DNA of 34,330 nucleotides from an uncultured delta proteobacterium (GCA_900696455.1 CAADGB010000534.1:1-34330), one strand, 5' to 3'; numbered from the stretch's first letter, positions 9,734 through 18,832 are shown. Notes: generated from the letters alone by a model not told the origin. Program-made: numbers and translations.

Positions 9734-12700
9734 ATGAAGCGCATCGGCATCTCCTTCGCCATGGCGGTCGGGGTCCTCGGCGGGACCTTGGCCGGCGTCC
9801 AGCTCTTCGCGGCCGACGTCGCGGTCGCCCAGAGCAGCACCACCGGCTCGGTCCGCGGCCGCGTCATCGACAAGACCTCCAAGGATCCGGTCATCGGCGC
9901 CACCGTGGTCATCTCGGGCCCGGCCCTGCAGGGCCAGCAGGCCGAGATCACCAGCGAGAACGGCACCTTCCGCATCGACAACCTGCCGCCCGGCGTCTAC
10001 CTGCTCACCGTCTACTACAACGACGCGCAGTTCACCCGGCCCAACGTGCTGGTCGAGCTCGGCAAGCAGGCCTTCGTCAGCGTGCCCATCGACACCACGG
10101 TGCAGAGCGCCGAGGTCATCGAGCTCGAGGGTCGCGCCCCCATCGTCGATCAGGGCTCGACCAAGACCGGCGTGACCATCACCGACGAGTACACCACCCG
10201 CATCCCGGTCGGCCGCACCTTCGGCGCGGTGCTGGGCACGGCCGCCGGCACCCAGGGCGACCTGTACGGCGTCTCGTTCGGCGGCTCGACCTCGCTCGAG
10301 AACACGTACATCATCGAGGGCATCAACACGACCGACACCGCCTACGGCGAGCAGTCGTCGAACCTGCCCAACGAGTTCATCGAGGAGACCGAGGTCATCA
10401 CCGGCGGCTACGCCGCCGAGTTCGGTCGCTCCACCGGCGGCGTGATCAACGTCGTCACCAAGCAGGGCGGCAACACCTTCCGCGGCTCGGTGTTCGGCTA
10501 CTACACGCCGGGCAGCATGGTCGCCGACGTCGAGCGCATCACGCGCCAGGGCTCCTCGATCTCGAGCGAGACCAACCTCGACTACTCGGCCGACATCGGC
10601 TTCGAGGTCGGCGGCCCGATCAAGAAGGACAAGCTCTGGTTCCACGTCGGGTACAACCCGTCGTTCCGCAAGTCGACCCTCGACCGCGTCACCTACAGCC
10701 AGGTCGACGAGGACCAGGACGGCGTCCCCGACGTCGACGCCGACACCGGGTTCGAGATCTTCGAGGAGCTGGGTCGCAGCCCGCTGTCGACCTCGACCCG
10801 CACCCACTTCTTCACCGCCAAGGTGAACGGCGCGCTGTCGGCGAACCACCAGTTCCAGGTCTCGGGCTTCGGCAACCCGCGCGCCAACGACCGGGCGTTC
10901 TACCGCGTCCTCGGCGATCGCCAGTCGCAGCTCTACGCCTTCGAGGACGGCGCCTACGACGCCGCCCTCAAGTGGACGTCGAAGTTCAACGACAACAAGA
11001 CCCAGATCGACTTCGTCGCCGGCTACCACCTGGGCTACAGCCACGAGCGGCCGTACTTCGAGAACGGCGGCAGCTCCAAGCTGGTCCGCTACGCCTGGGA
11101 TCGCAGCCTGCACGACATGATCGGGTTCGAGTCGGCGCAGGGCCAGGGCTTCTTCAGCGGCTGCGAGGACGGCACGGCCAACGACATGTACCCGATGATC
11201 ACGAACTGCCCGGTGCCGTTCGTGACGCCGTACAACACCAACGGCCTCGGCTTCCTCGAGGTCCGGGACAACGCGCGCACCTCGGCCAACCTGGCCGTCA
11301 CCCAGCGGGTCAACCTCGCCGGCCACCACACCTTCAAGCTGGGCGTCGACCTCGAGCGCACCCAGTACGACTCGCAGCGCATCTACACCGGCGGTGGCCT
11401 CTGGACCCAGGCCCGGCGCTCGTTCTTCGTCACCAACGAGCCCGGCGCATGGGACCTGCGCAGCTTCGTCAAGCCGGTGCCGATGGGCCAGACCAGCGTC
11501 GACAACATCCCGTGCATCGGCGGCCTCGCGGTCTGCGATCACGCCGGCGACGACGGCATCATCGCCGACACCGCCAACCGCAACCTGGCGGCCTACCTCC
11601 AGGACTCGTGGCAGATCCGCCCCAACCTGACGCTCAACGCGGGCCTCCGCTGGGAGCAGCAGATCGGCTACACCGCCAAGGACATCCAGGGCGACACCTC
11701 GCCCGAGGGCGAGATCATCCCCAAGGAGGCGTTCACGCTGAACAACCAGCTCGCGCCGCGCGTCGGCTTCATCTTCGACCCGACCCAGGAGGGCCGGTCG
11801 AAGCTGTTCGCCCACTGGGGCCGCTTCTACGAGACGGTGCCGATGGACATCAACGTCCGCGCCTTCGGCGGCGAGATCATCAACTTCGCCCGCGCCACCA
11901 CCCGCGGCGCCACCGCCACCTGCCCCGAGGCCCTCAACACCTTCGACCCGGAGCTGCTCGATAGCTGCCCCATCGCGATCCCGGCCCGTCTCCAGTGCGG
12001 CGGCGGCACCGAGTACGTGGCGCCCTCGATCGGCGGCCAGTACATCGACGAGCTCATCCTCGGCGCCGAGTACGAGCTGATGCCCGACTTCAAGATGGGC
12101 ATCAACTACGTCTACCGCGACCTCGGCCGCGCCATCGAGGACGTCTCGACCGACGGCGGCAACAACTACTTCATCACCAACCCGGGCGAGAACTTCGACG
12201 ACGACGCCGCGGACCTCCGCCGCCAGGCCGACGCCCTCGAGATGCAGGGCGAGACCGACCTCGCCGACGTCTACCGCGTCCGCGCCACCAACCTCGAGCG
12301 CAACAAGGACTTCGACAAGGCCATCCGCCGCTACAACGCGGTGGTGGTGACCGCGACCCAGCGGTTCTCGAAGAACGCGATGCTCCTGGCGTCGTACACG
12401 TACTCGCGCAGCAAGGGTAACTTCCCCGGCCTGTTCTCGACCGAGACCGGCCAGCAGGACCCGAACCTCACCTCGATGTTCGACCTGCCCGACCTCATGG
12501 GCAACCGCTACGGCGCGATGGCCCTCGACCGCCCGCACCTGCTCAAGGTCGACGGCTTCTACCAGTTCGACTTCAAGAGCGCCGGCGCGCTGATCCTGGG
12601 CGCCAGCGTCCGCGGCCAGTCGGGTGCGCCCCACAACGCGCTGGCCGGCCACTGGGCCTATGGCGCGGGCGAGTCGTTCCTCCTGCCCCGCGGCGTCGCC

Positions 12701-13018
12701 GGCCGCTCGCCGGTGACCTACACCGCCGACCTCAAGGCGACCTACGGCAAGAAGCTGGGCAAGAACTCGATCGAGGCCTTCGTCGACATCTTCAACCTCC
12801 TCAACTCGCAGGAGGAGGTCGACATCGACGAGATCTACACCGGCAACTACGCCAACCCGATCATCGGCGGTGACCTCAGCGACGCTCGCCACTCGAAGAC
12901 CCTCGACGACTTCGGCACCGAGCAGAACCTGACCCCGTCGGTCAACAAGAACTGGGGCAAGCTCAGCGCCCGTCAGGCGCCGCTCTCGGTGCGCTTCGGC
13001 ATGCGCTACACCTTCTGA
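9734..13018 (+). CDS. TonB-dependent receptor, Oar-like, with carboxypeptidase-regulatory domain
   Basis: A large outer-membrane receptor of 1094 aa. It has a signal peptide (MKRIGISFAMAV..., cleavage likely after AVA near residue 32) and a carboxypeptidase-regulatory/CNA-B-like domain (about 37-120: GSVRGRVIDKTSKDPVIGATVVI...FRIDNLPPGVYLL). The plug follows (about 140-250: TRIPVGRTFGAVLG, LENTYIIEGINTTD, IEETEVITGGYAAEFGRSTGGVINVVTKQGGN). The rest is a long beta-barrel ending in LSVRFGMRYTF with a terminal aromatic. This architecture is that of the Myxococcus Oar family. The substrate is unknown; Oar itself is linked to development and protein export rather than siderophores. ATG 9734 was chosen over GTG 9716 because AAAGGA lies 9 bases before it and the signal peptide starts there. 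A clear TonB box was not identified. Co-transcribed with the preceding lipoprotein gene. Confidence 0.93.
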   Translation: MKRIGISFAMAVGVLGGTLAGVQLFAADVAVAQSSTTGSVRGRVIDKTSKDPVIGATVVISGPALQGQQAEITSENGTFRIDNLPPGVYLLTVYYNDAQFTRPNVLVELGKQAFVSVPIDTTVQSAEVIELEGRAPIVDQGSTKTGVTITDEYTTRIPVGRTFGAVLGTAAGTQGDLYGVSFGGSTSLENTYIIEGINTTDTAYGEQSSNLPNEFIEETEVITGGYAAEFGRSTGGVINVVTKQGGNTFRGSVFGYYTPGSMVADVERITRQGSSISSETNLDYSADIGFEVGGPIKKDKLWFHVGYNPSFRKSTLDRVTYSQVDEDQDGVPDVDADTGFEIFEELGRSPLSTSTRTHFFTAKVNGALSANHQFQVSGFGNPRANDRAFYRVLGDRQSQLYAFEDGAYDAALKWTSKFNDNKTQIDFVAGYHLGYSHERPYFENGGSSKLVRYAWDRSLHDMIGFESAQGQGFFSGCEDGTANDMYPMITNCPVPFVTPYNTNGLGFLEVRDNARTSANLAVTQRVNLAGHHTFKLGVDLERTQYDSQRIYTGGGLWTQARRSFFVTNEPGAWDLRSFVKPVPMGQTSVDNIPCIGGLAVCDHAGDDGIIADTANRNLAAYLQDSWQIRPNLTLNAGLRWEQQIGYTAKDIQGDTSPEGEIIPKEAFTLNNQLAPRVGFIFDPTQEGRSKLFAHWGRFYETVPMDINVRAFGGEIINFARATTRGATATCPEALNTFDPELLDSCPIAIPARLQCGGGTEYVAPSIGGQYIDELILGAEYELMPDFKMGINYVYRDLGRAIEDVSTDGGNNYFITNPGENFDDDAADLRRQADALEMQGETDLADVYRVRATNLERNKDFDKAIRRYNAVVVTATQRFSKNAMLLASYTYSRSKGNFPGLFSTETGQQDPNLTSMFDLPDLMGNRYGAMALDRPHLLKVDGFYQFDFKSAGALILGASVRGQSGAPHNALAGHWAYGAGESFLLPRGVAGRSPVTYTADLKATYGKKLGKNSIEAFVDIFNLLNSQEEVDIDEIYTGNYANPIIGGDLSDARHSKTLDDFGTEQNLTPSVNKNWGKLSARQAPLSVRFGMRYTF

Positions 13019-13065
13019 GCCCCACGGCATCGGGGACCACCCGGGCCCGGATCTGAGGTCCCGAG

Positions 13066-13097
13066 CGGCGGAGCACGAGCTCCGCCGTTCATGTTTT
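13066..13097 (+). terminator. Intrinsic terminator after the Oar-like receptor
   Basis: CGGCGGAGC (13066-13074), loop ACGA, GCTCCGCCG (13079-13087), then TTCATGTTTT. The perfect 9-bp stem with a T-rich tail lies about 50 bases after the receptor stop. Confidence 0.75.
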
Positions 13098-13112
13098 CGG
13101 GGACTTGCGGGC

Positions 13113-13250
13113 GACCTGGAGGTGGGTGGCACCTGCTGACCTGGCACCTGCTGACCTGGAGGTGGGTGGCACCTGCTGACCTGGAGGTGTGACCTGGAGG
13201 TGGGTGGCACCTGACCTGGAGGTGTGACGTGCAGGTGGGTGGCACCTGCA
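13113..13250. repeat. Array of seven GACCTGGAGGTG-type short repeats
   Basis: Seven head-to-tail units each begin with GAC. Long units are 25 bases (13113-13137, 13153-13177, 13226-13250) or 22 bases (13191-13212). Short units are 15 bases (13138-13152) or 13 bases (13178-13190, 13213-13225). Long and short units strictly alternate. Every long unit contains AGGTG-GGTGG-CACCT, able to fold as a hairpin; the 13-base units contain ACCT-GG-AGGT. Unit lengths are mostly not multiples of three, which argues against coding. There are no unique spacers, so this is not CRISPR. Confidence 0.85.
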
Positions 13251-13313
13251 GACCGCAAGGCGAGCGTGCGAGGCTGGTAGATCGGGGCCGGGGCTGGCGC
13301 GTCGGTAGGTCCC

Positions 13314-14432
13314 ATGACCACGGCGCTACGCTTCGTCGATCACCCGGCCTTCCACCGCGCCTCGATCGCCACCGCCCTGGGCGCCGCTGCTGGCGCCGCG
13401 GGCGCGACCGCCCTCGCCGGGCCGCTCGGGCTGGCCGCGCCCGCGCTGGTCGGCGGGGTCGTCGGCGCGCTGGCGGGGTTGTCGTGGGCCGAGGCCGGGC
13501 GCAGCGCCGGGCGGACCGGCCTGCGGCTGTGCGCGGCGGCGGCCGGGCTCGCGCTCCTGGCCACCGGTCAGCCGGCGCTGGCGGTCGCGGTCGCCCTGGC
13601 GCTGGGGCTCGCGATCGGCAGCGGCCGGCGCCGCGTCGCGGTGGTCGGCGTGGCGGGCGCCGTGGCCGGGCTGGTCGCGGCCTGGGCGAGCGCGCGGGTG
13701 ATGGGGGCGCAGGAGACGGCGAGCCTCGCCGCGCCGCTCGCCGGCGCCCTCGCCGGCGCCGCGGTCGGCCTGGCGACGACCCTGGCCCTCGCCGCGCGTC
13801 ACCTCACCCTGGCGCCCGATCCGGTGGCGGCGGCCTACCGCGCGCTGCCGCCGCTCGCCGGCGAGGCCCGCGACCTGGTGGAGCGTGGCCGCGCCATCTG
13901 GGCCGGCACCGCCGAGCTGCCGGTCGGCGACGACAACCGCGAGCTGGTCAAGGACGGGGTGCTGCGCCTGTTCGGCGTCGCCGAGCGCCTGGCTGCCGCG
14001 CCGGCGGTCGACGGCGGCGGGATCGAGCGCCGCATCGCCGAGCTGGATCACCGGATCGCGGGCTGCGGCGACGCCGTGGCGCGCGCGCAGTACGTCGAGG
14101 CGCGCGCGGCTCTCGTCGATCAGCGCCGCTATGTCGACCGGGTCGGCGCCGCCCGCGAGCGCATCGTCGCCCGCATGCACCACTGCGTGGCGACCCTCGA
14201 GACGTTCAAGCTGGCATGCGCGCAGCTCGACGCCACCGCGGCCGCGCGCGAGGCCGCCGACGCCCGCAACGCCATGAGCGTGCTGGGCGAGCTGGGCGAG
14301 GGCCTCGCCATCGCCGCGGGCGCCGAGGGCGACGGCCTGTCCGGCCTGTCCGCGTCGTCGCCCGCCGAGGCCAGCGCCGCGGCGGCGTCGCCGGCCGAGG
14401 CCAGCGCCGCCGCGGCGTCGCCGGCGACCTGA
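13314..14432 (+). CDS. Membrane protein with C-terminal helical region, unknown function
   Basis: A 372-aa protein I cannot assign to a family. The N-terminal half has about four Ala/Gly/Leu-rich hydrophobic segments (near 17-55, 70-100, 106-130 and 140-162), several with Gly/Ala patterns like glycine-zipper membrane segments. The C-terminal half is soluble and helical, with Arg/Glu heptad-like stretches (RRIAELDHRIAGC...ARAQYVEARAALVDQRRYVDRV) suggesting a coiled coil. It ends in a tandem decapeptide, SPAEASAAAA twice, then SPAT. The ATG at 13314 has no good ribosome-binding site. It lies between the short-repeat array and the TPR gene, with no operon partner evident. High Ala content makes topology calls uncertain. 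Confidence 0.6.
   Translation: MTTALRFVDHPAFHRASIATALGAAAGAAGATALAGPLGLAAPALVGGVVGALAGLSWAEAGRSAGRTGLRLCAAAAGLALLATGQPALAVAVALALGLAIGSGRRRVAVVGVAGAVAGLVAAWASARVMGAQETASLAAPLAGALAGAAVGLATTLALAARHLTLAPDPVAAAYRALPPLAGEARDLVERGRAIWAGTAELPVGDDNRELVKDGVLRLFGVAERLAAAPAVDGGGIERRIAELDHRIAGCGDAVARAQYVEARAALVDQRRYVDRVGAARERIVARMHHCVATLETFKLACAQLDATAAAREAADARNAMSVLGELGEGLAIAAGAEGDGLSGLSASSPAEASAAAASPAEASAAAASPAT
14358..14417 (+). repeat. 30-bp in-frame tandem duplication
   Basis: Two 30-base units (14358-14387 and 14388-14417) differ at two synonymous positions and encode SPAEASAAAA twice at the C-terminus of the membrane protein, followed by a partial third copy. Confidence 0.85.
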
Positions 14433-14553
14433 CCGGCCCCGGGCGTCACCGGCGAGCGGTCCAGAGGCGTAACCGGCGGCGTCCGCGCGGCCACGATCGG
14501 GAGCGAGCCCCCGGCCGCGTCCGGTCGCGGGCGCCCGACCACCACCCCGGTGG

Positions 14554-14559
14554 TACGCT
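14554..14559 (+). promoter_or_regulatory. TACGCT -10-like box before the TPR gene
   Basis: GTGGTACGCT resembles the GGTAnnnT boxes seen elsewhere in the window, but here it stands 21 bases before the start codon. An AGGAGG (14570-14575) sits between them, so a short leadered transcript is expected. No -35 was recognised. Confidence 0.35.
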
Positions 14560-14580
14560 CCGGCTCTCCAGGAGGCTCCC

Positions 14581-15531
14581 GTGCGTCGACCGCTCCGCTC
14601 CGCCGTGCTCGCCGCCGCCGTCCTCGGCGGCGGGCTCGCCGCCGCCCTGCCGGTGGCCGTCCACCCCGCGCTCGGGCGCGCCCACGCCGACGGCGCGGCC
14701 GCCGCGCACTACAAGCAGGGGCTCGTGCTCAAGAACCAGGGCCGGGACGCCGACGCCATCGCCGCGTTCGAGCAGGCGGTGGCGGCCGACAGCGGCCACG
14801 GCATGGCGTGGGCTTCGCTCGGTCACCTCTACAAGAAGCGCGGCGACCAGGCGCGCACGGTCCAGGCCTACGAGCAGGCCTCGCGGATCCTGACCAAGGA
14901 CGCCGTGGTGTGGTCGAACCTGGGCATGGCCTACTACCGGGTCGATCGCCTCGACGACGCCATCGCCGCGCTCGAGCGGGCCTGCCGGCTCGCGCCCAAG
15001 GACGCCGACATCCGCGGCAACCTGGGGGCGCTCCTGCGTCGCAAGGGCGACCACGAGGCCGCGATCAAGCAGCTCCGGTGGGCGGTGAAGCTGGCGCCCG
15101 GCGAGGCCACCTACCACAACAACCTCGGCGTGGCGCTCCGCGCCGCCGACAAGCTCGACGAGGCCGCGGCCGCGTTCCGCAAGGCCATCGAGCTGTCGCC
15201 CAACCTCGCCGAGCTCCACTTCAACCTGGCGGTGATCTACCGGCGCCAGGAGGAGATCGAGAAGGCGATCGCGAGCTACGAGCGCGCGGTCTCGCTGGCC
15301 GCCGACCACGCCGACGCCTGGTACGACCTCGGCCACATGTACAAGCTCGACCACGAGCCGGACAAGGCGATCGAGGCCTTCAACACCTTCCTCGAGCTCA
15401 ACCAGGGCAAGGACGCCGCCGCCCAGACCAACGTCGAGGGCGAGATCGAGGCCCTGGGCGGGACCCCGGTGACCCGCAAGCCCGCGCCGAAGAAGGCCCC
15501 GCCGAAGAAGGCCCCGCCGAAGAAGAAGTAG
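14581..15531 (+). CDS. Exported tetratricopeptide-repeat protein
   Basis: A 316-aa protein with a signal-peptide-like N-terminus (MRRPLRSAVLAAAVLGGGLAAALPVAVHP, possible cleavage near AHA-DG) followed by about seven TPR units. Examples are AAAHYKQGLVLKNQGRDADAI, AWASLGHLYKKRGDQARTV, VWSNLGMAYYRVDRLDDAI, TYHNNLGVALRAADKLDEAA and AWYDLGHMYKLDHEPDKAI. TPRs form helical scaffolds for protein contacts. The C-terminus is a Lys/Pro/Ala tail (APKKAPPKKAPPKKK) containing a repeated 15-base unit and is possibly sensitive to length change. The GTG at 14581 has a perfect AGGAGG 5 bases upstream, the best ribosome-binding site in the window. radA starts 47 bases downstream and may be co-transcribed. The partner protein is unknown. 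Confidence 0.88.
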   Translation: MRRPLRSAVLAAAVLGGGLAAALPVAVHPALGRAHADGAAAAHYKQGLVLKNQGRDADAIAAFEQAVAADSGHGMAWASLGHLYKKRGDQARTVQAYEQASRILTKDAVVWSNLGMAYYRVDRLDDAIAALERACRLAPKDADIRGNLGALLRRKGDHEAAIKQLRWAVKLAPGEATYHNNLGVALRAADKLDEAAAAFRKAIELSPNLAELHFNLAVIYRRQEEIEKAIASYERAVSLAADHADAWYDLGHMYKLDHEPDKAIEAFNTFLELNQGKDAAAQTNVEGEIEALGGTPVTRKPAPKKAPPKKAPPKKK

Positions 15532-15578
15532 CGGGCCTCGGGATCGCTGTCAGACCGGGCGAGTACCACCATCGTCCG

Positions 15579-16973
15579 GTGAGCGCGATCAAGAGCAAGG
15601 CGAAGGGGCCCCGCACCGTGCACCGGTGCCAGGGGTGCGGGCACGTCGAGGCGCGCTGGCTCGGCCGCTGCCCCGCCTGCAGCGAGTTCGGCACGCTGGT
15701 CGAGGAGCTGCAGGCGGGCGCGCCGCCGCGCCCGTCGGCGGCGCTGGTCGCCGACGGCGCCGCGCCCGTCGCCGCCACCGAGGTCCCACCCGACGACGCC
15801 ACCGCGCGCGTGGCCACCGGCATCGCCGAGCTCGACCGGGTGCTGGGCGGCGGCCTGGTCCCGGGCGCGGTCGTGCTGCTCGGCGGCGAGCCGGGCATCG
15901 GCAAGTCGACCCTGCTCCTCCAGCTCCTGGCCGGGGTGGTCGGCGGCGGCGGCGGCGTCCTCTACGCCACCGGCGAGGAGTCGGTGGCGCAGACCGCGAT
16001 GCGGGCGCGGCGGGTGGGGGCGGCCCTGCCCGGGTTGCGGCTGGTGGCCGAGACCGACGTCGACGTGATCGTCGGTCACGCCCGCGGCGGCGGCGCGGGC
16101 CGACCGCCGTCGGTGCTGGCGGTCGACTCCATCCAGACCGTCTACACCAGCGAGCTCGACTCCATCCCGGGCGCGGTCGGGCAGGTGCGCGAGTGCACCG
16201 CCCGCCTGGTGCGCCTGGCCAAGACCACGGCGATGCCGGTGATCGTGGTCGGCCACGTCACCAAGGACGGCGCGCTCGCCGGCCCCAAGACCCTCGAGCA
16301 CCTGGTGGACGTCGTGCTCCAGGTCGAGGGCGACGGCGGCAGCCCGTACCGGGTCGTGCGCGCGCACAAGAACCGCTTCGGCTCGACCCAGGAGATCGGC
16401 GTCTTCGAGATGCGCGGCGCCGGCCTGGTCGAGGTGCCCGAGCCGTCGGCGCACCTCCTGGCCGAGCGCCCCGCCGGCGCGCCCGGCTCGGTGGTGGTCG
16501 CCTCGGCCGACGGCCACCGCCCGCTGCTGGTCGAGGTCCAGGGCCTGGTGGCGCCGGCGGCCGCGGGCTTCGGGCGGCGCACGGTGGCCGGCGTCGACGC
16601 CAACAGGGTCGCGCTCCTGCTCGCGGTCCTGGCCCAGCGCGCCGGCCACGACGTGCTGGGTCAGGACGTGTTCGTCAACGTCGCCGGCGGCCTGCGCCTG
16701 GTCGAGCCGGCGATCGACCTCGGCATCGCGTGCGCGCTGGCCTCGTCGAACCTCGGCCGCGCCGTCGATCCCGGGACCGTCGTGTTCGGCGAGGTCGGGC
16801 TCGCCGGCGAGGTGCGGGCGGTGCCCATGGCCGAGCAGCGCCTGGCCGAGGCCCGCAAGCTCGGCTTCACCCGCTGCATCCTGCCGGCGCAGAACCGGGC
16901 GCGCCTCGGCGCGGCCAGCGGCCTCGAGCTGGTCGGCGTCGATCGCCTGCAAGCGGCGCTGGCGGCGCTGTAG
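15579..16973 (+). CDS. radA: DNA repair protein RadA (Sms)
   Basis: RecA-related branch-migration ATPase/helicase acting with RecA in recombinational repair. The 464-aa product has the N-terminal C4 zinc finger (Cys17, Cys20, Cys31, Cys34 in CQGCG...CPACSEFGT), Walker A GGEPGIGKST (102-111), ATGEES, Walker B region SVLAVDSIQT, the RadA-specific KNRFG (264-268), and a C-terminal Lon-protease-like domain (PAAAGFGRRTVAGVDANR to the end), which in RadA lacks peptidase activity. Length is typical. The GTG at 15579 is chosen because the protein then starts just before the zinc finger; no Shine-Dalgarno sequence is visible, so another non-ATG start is possible. It ends 13 bases before the stop of a convergent gene. 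Confidence 0.96.
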   Translation: MSAIKSKAKGPRTVHRCQGCGHVEARWLGRCPACSEFGTLVEELQAGAPPRPSAALVADGAAPVAATEVPPDDATARVATGIAELDRVLGGGLVPGAVVLLGGEPGIGKSTLLLQLLAGVVGGGGGVLYATGEESVAQTAMRARRVGAALPGLRLVAETDVDVIVGHARGGGAGRPPSVLAVDSIQTVYTSELDSIPGAVGQVRECTARLVRLAKTTAMPVIVVGHVTKDGALAGPKTLEHLVDVVLQVEGDGGSPYRVVRAHKNRFGSTQEIGVFEMRGAGLVEVPEPSAHLLAERPAGAPGSVVVASADGHRPLLVEVQGLVAPAAAGFGRRTVAGVDANRVALLLAVLAQRAGHDVLGQDVFVNVAGGLRLVEPAIDLGIACALASSNLGRAVDPGTVVFGEVGLAGEVRAVPMAEQRLAEARKLGFTRCILPAQNRARLGAASGLELVGVDRLQAALAAL

Positions 16974-16986
16974 CGGCCCCGCGGGA

Positions 16987-18774
16987 TCAGAACTCGATCG
17001 CGAAGCGGGCCTGGATCGAGTGCGCGTTGCTGGCGTCGCCGATGTTGCCGGCGCCGTAGCCGAAGCCGTCGCCGCCGCCGAGGATCGAGTCCTCGGGGTG
17101 GTTCATGGCGCTGAGCGGGATGAACAGGCCGTAGGCGAGGCCGGCGTGGAAGCCGTTGCTCGAGTAGGCGAGGTCGAGATCGAGCTCGACGCCCCACATC
17201 TTGGCGTTGCCCGGGGTCGCCACCGGCCGCAGCGCGCCGGCGGTGACGTTCTGGGCGTGGAACTTGATCGAGCGGGTCAGCTCGTAGCTCAGCCACGGCC
17301 GGACGTAGACCGCGTTCGACACCGCGCCGATCAGCTCGCGGAACAGGATGAGATCGATCTTGTAGTCGGGGTCGAAGATGAAGCGGTTGAAGGTCCGATC
17401 GCTGGTCAGGAGCGCCTGGTCGCGGATGTGGGTGGACCCCTGGGGATCGCCGTCGGCCTCGTCGCCGCTGGCGGCGCCGAGCTCGAGCCCGTAGCCGAGC
17501 TTGTCGTCGAGGGCCCTGGCCGAGACCCGGGCGACGCCGCCCCAGGCCAGGATGTCGACCCCGCTGTCGAAGCCCAGGTCGGTGGCGTGCTCGATCGAGC
17601 CGACGCGGAGCCCGACCTCGGCCTCGACCAGGACCTTGCGCCAGCCCAGCTTGAACCAGGCGCTGGGCTGGTACTCCTTGTAGCCGCGGGGCACGTAGGC
17701 CTCGGCGGTGGCGCCGGGCGTGACCGGGTCGCTGTAGTCGCGATCCTGGGTGCGGCGGACCACGCGCGCGGCGTAGTTCATCGTCAGCTTGCCGCGCGCC
17801 ACCCGGTCGGCGAAGTCGGCGGGGGCGTCGACCCGGGCGACGCCGAGCATCCAGCCCTTCTCGTCGTCGTTGTCGTCGACGTCCCACGGCTGGCCGCCGG
17901 CGAGGCCCTCGTCGGCGCTGGTGACGCTGACCGCCGGCCAGTCGACCGCGGCGATGGCGCGGAACGGCGTGCCCGGGATCATGGCGGTGAACGACAGCCG
18001 GTCGGCGGTGTCGCCGTGGTCGCTGTCGAGGTCGTAGCCGACCGGGTTGGTGCCGCCGATGTTGGCCAGCGCCGCGGGCTGCCACAGCGTCTCCCACGCC
18101 GCGTAGTCGGTGTCGACGCGGCGACCGGAGTTGGCGGTGATGCCGAGGCCGAAGTGGTCGGGCATGCGGCCGAACTTGAGGTAGCCGAGGCCGGTCGAGA
18201 CCTCGGCCCAGGCCCGGCGCAGCACGATGTCCGAGGTCGAGCCGGCCCCACCGCCGGAGCCGAGGACGACGTTGTCGAACAGGTCGAGCTGGGTGTGGAC
18301 GGTGATCGTCTCCGAGAGCTGGATCGACGGCTCGAGGCGCAGCCGCAGGTTGCTCGACTTGAGGGTGTCGTCGCACGGCGAGCCCGCCGGCCCGGCGCAG
18401 CCGAGCGGGCGCGGGAAGGGCGCCCCACCCAGCGTCGGGTCGTCGTTGAACCCGAGGTGCAGGTTCTTCATCCAGTCGCCGCGCGTGCGCAGGTAGCCGT
18501 CGAGCGTGATGACCTCGAACTTCTTGCGGCGGTCGCGCGGCGGCGGCAGCGCGGTGGTGGTGGTGAGCAGGCCGGCGGCCTTGGGGGCCGCCTCGGCGAT
18601 CCCTTCCGGCTTGGGCGCGTCCTCGCCGGTCGGTGGGCCACCGGTGGGCAGGGGGCCCGGCTGGGCGCGGGCGCCGTCGGCGGTGAGCGCGGCGGCGCCG
18701 AGCGCGAGCGCCAGCGGCGCGACGAGACCGGCGCGGCGGCGCGGCGATGAGGGGGCGAGGTTGTCGAAAATCAT
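16987..18774 (-). CDS. Large outer-membrane beta-barrel protein (TIGR04551-like)
   Basis: A 595-aa exported protein with a signal peptide ([30 protein letters not shown], likely cleavage near ARA-QP) and a Pro/Gly-rich linker. Barrel-like strands follow, from KKFEVITLDGYLRTRGDWMKNLHLGF through RLRLEPSIQLSETITVHTQLDLFDNVVLGS, RRAWAEVSTGLGYLKFGRMPDHFGLGI and so on. It ends in SIQARFAIEF with the C-terminal Phe typical of outer-membrane proteins. The pattern matches my recollection of the TIGR04551 family of myxobacterial proteins, whose function is not established; the assignment is recall, not a search. Contiguous strands with alternating aromatic residues support a porin-like role. ATG 18774 was chosen at the signal peptide; longer in-frame forms run antisense to the next gene. 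Confidence 0.75.
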   Translation of the reverse strand: MIFDNLAPSSPRRRAGLVAPLALALGAAALTADGARAQPGPLPTGGPPTGEDAPKPEGIAEAAPKAAGLLTTTTALPPPRDRRKKFEVITLDGYLRTRGDWMKNLHLGFNDDPTLGGAPFPRPLGCAGPAGSPCDDTLKSSNLRLRLEPSIQLSETITVHTQLDLFDNVVLGSGGGAGSTSDIVLRRAWAEVSTGLGYLKFGRMPDHFGLGITANSGRRVDTDYAAWETLWQPAALANIGGTNPVGYDLDSDHGDTADRLSFTAMIPGTPFRAIAAVDWPAVSVTSADEGLAGGQPWDVDDNDDEKGWMLGVARVDAPADFADRVARGKLTMNYAARVVRRTQDRDYSDPVTPGATAEAYVPRGYKEYQPSAWFKLGWRKVLVEAEVGLRVGSIEHATDLGFDSGVDILAWGGVARVSARALDDKLGYGLELGAASGDEADGDPQGSTHIRDQALLTSDRTFNRFIFDPDYKIDLILFRELIGAVSNAVYVRPWLSYELTRSIKFHAQNVTAGALRPVATPGNAKMWGVELDLDLAYSSNGFHAGLAYGLFIPLSAMNHPEDSILGGGDGFGYGAGNIGDASNAHSIQARFAIEF

Positions 18775-18802
18775 GAAGGAATCAGCGGGGTAAGGTCGGC
18801 GG

Positions 18803-18832
18803 ACTATCGGCGAGCGGTTCTTCGGCAAACAA
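18803..18832 (-). promoter_or_regulatory. Candidate promoter for the outer-membrane barrel gene
   Basis: On the minus strand TTGTTT (18827-18832) and GATAGT (18803-18808) are spaced by 18 bases, with predicted initiation about 20 bases before the ATG at 18774. The match is moderate. Confidence 0.35.

Noticed and set aside
13113-13250. CRISPR array
   Set aside because: Repeats are contiguous, of variable short length and without unique spacers. No cas genes are nearby.
9620-13321. A 1233-codon open frame on the minus strand opposite the Oar-like receptor
   Set aside because: It is the antisense shadow of a well-supported receptor gene in GC-rich DNA. The product is low-complexity with no domain logic, and it runs through the short-repeat array.
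15276-16952. Long minus-strand frame opposite radA
   Set aside because: It is antisense to the fully motif-supported RadA gene, with no recognisable domain of its own.
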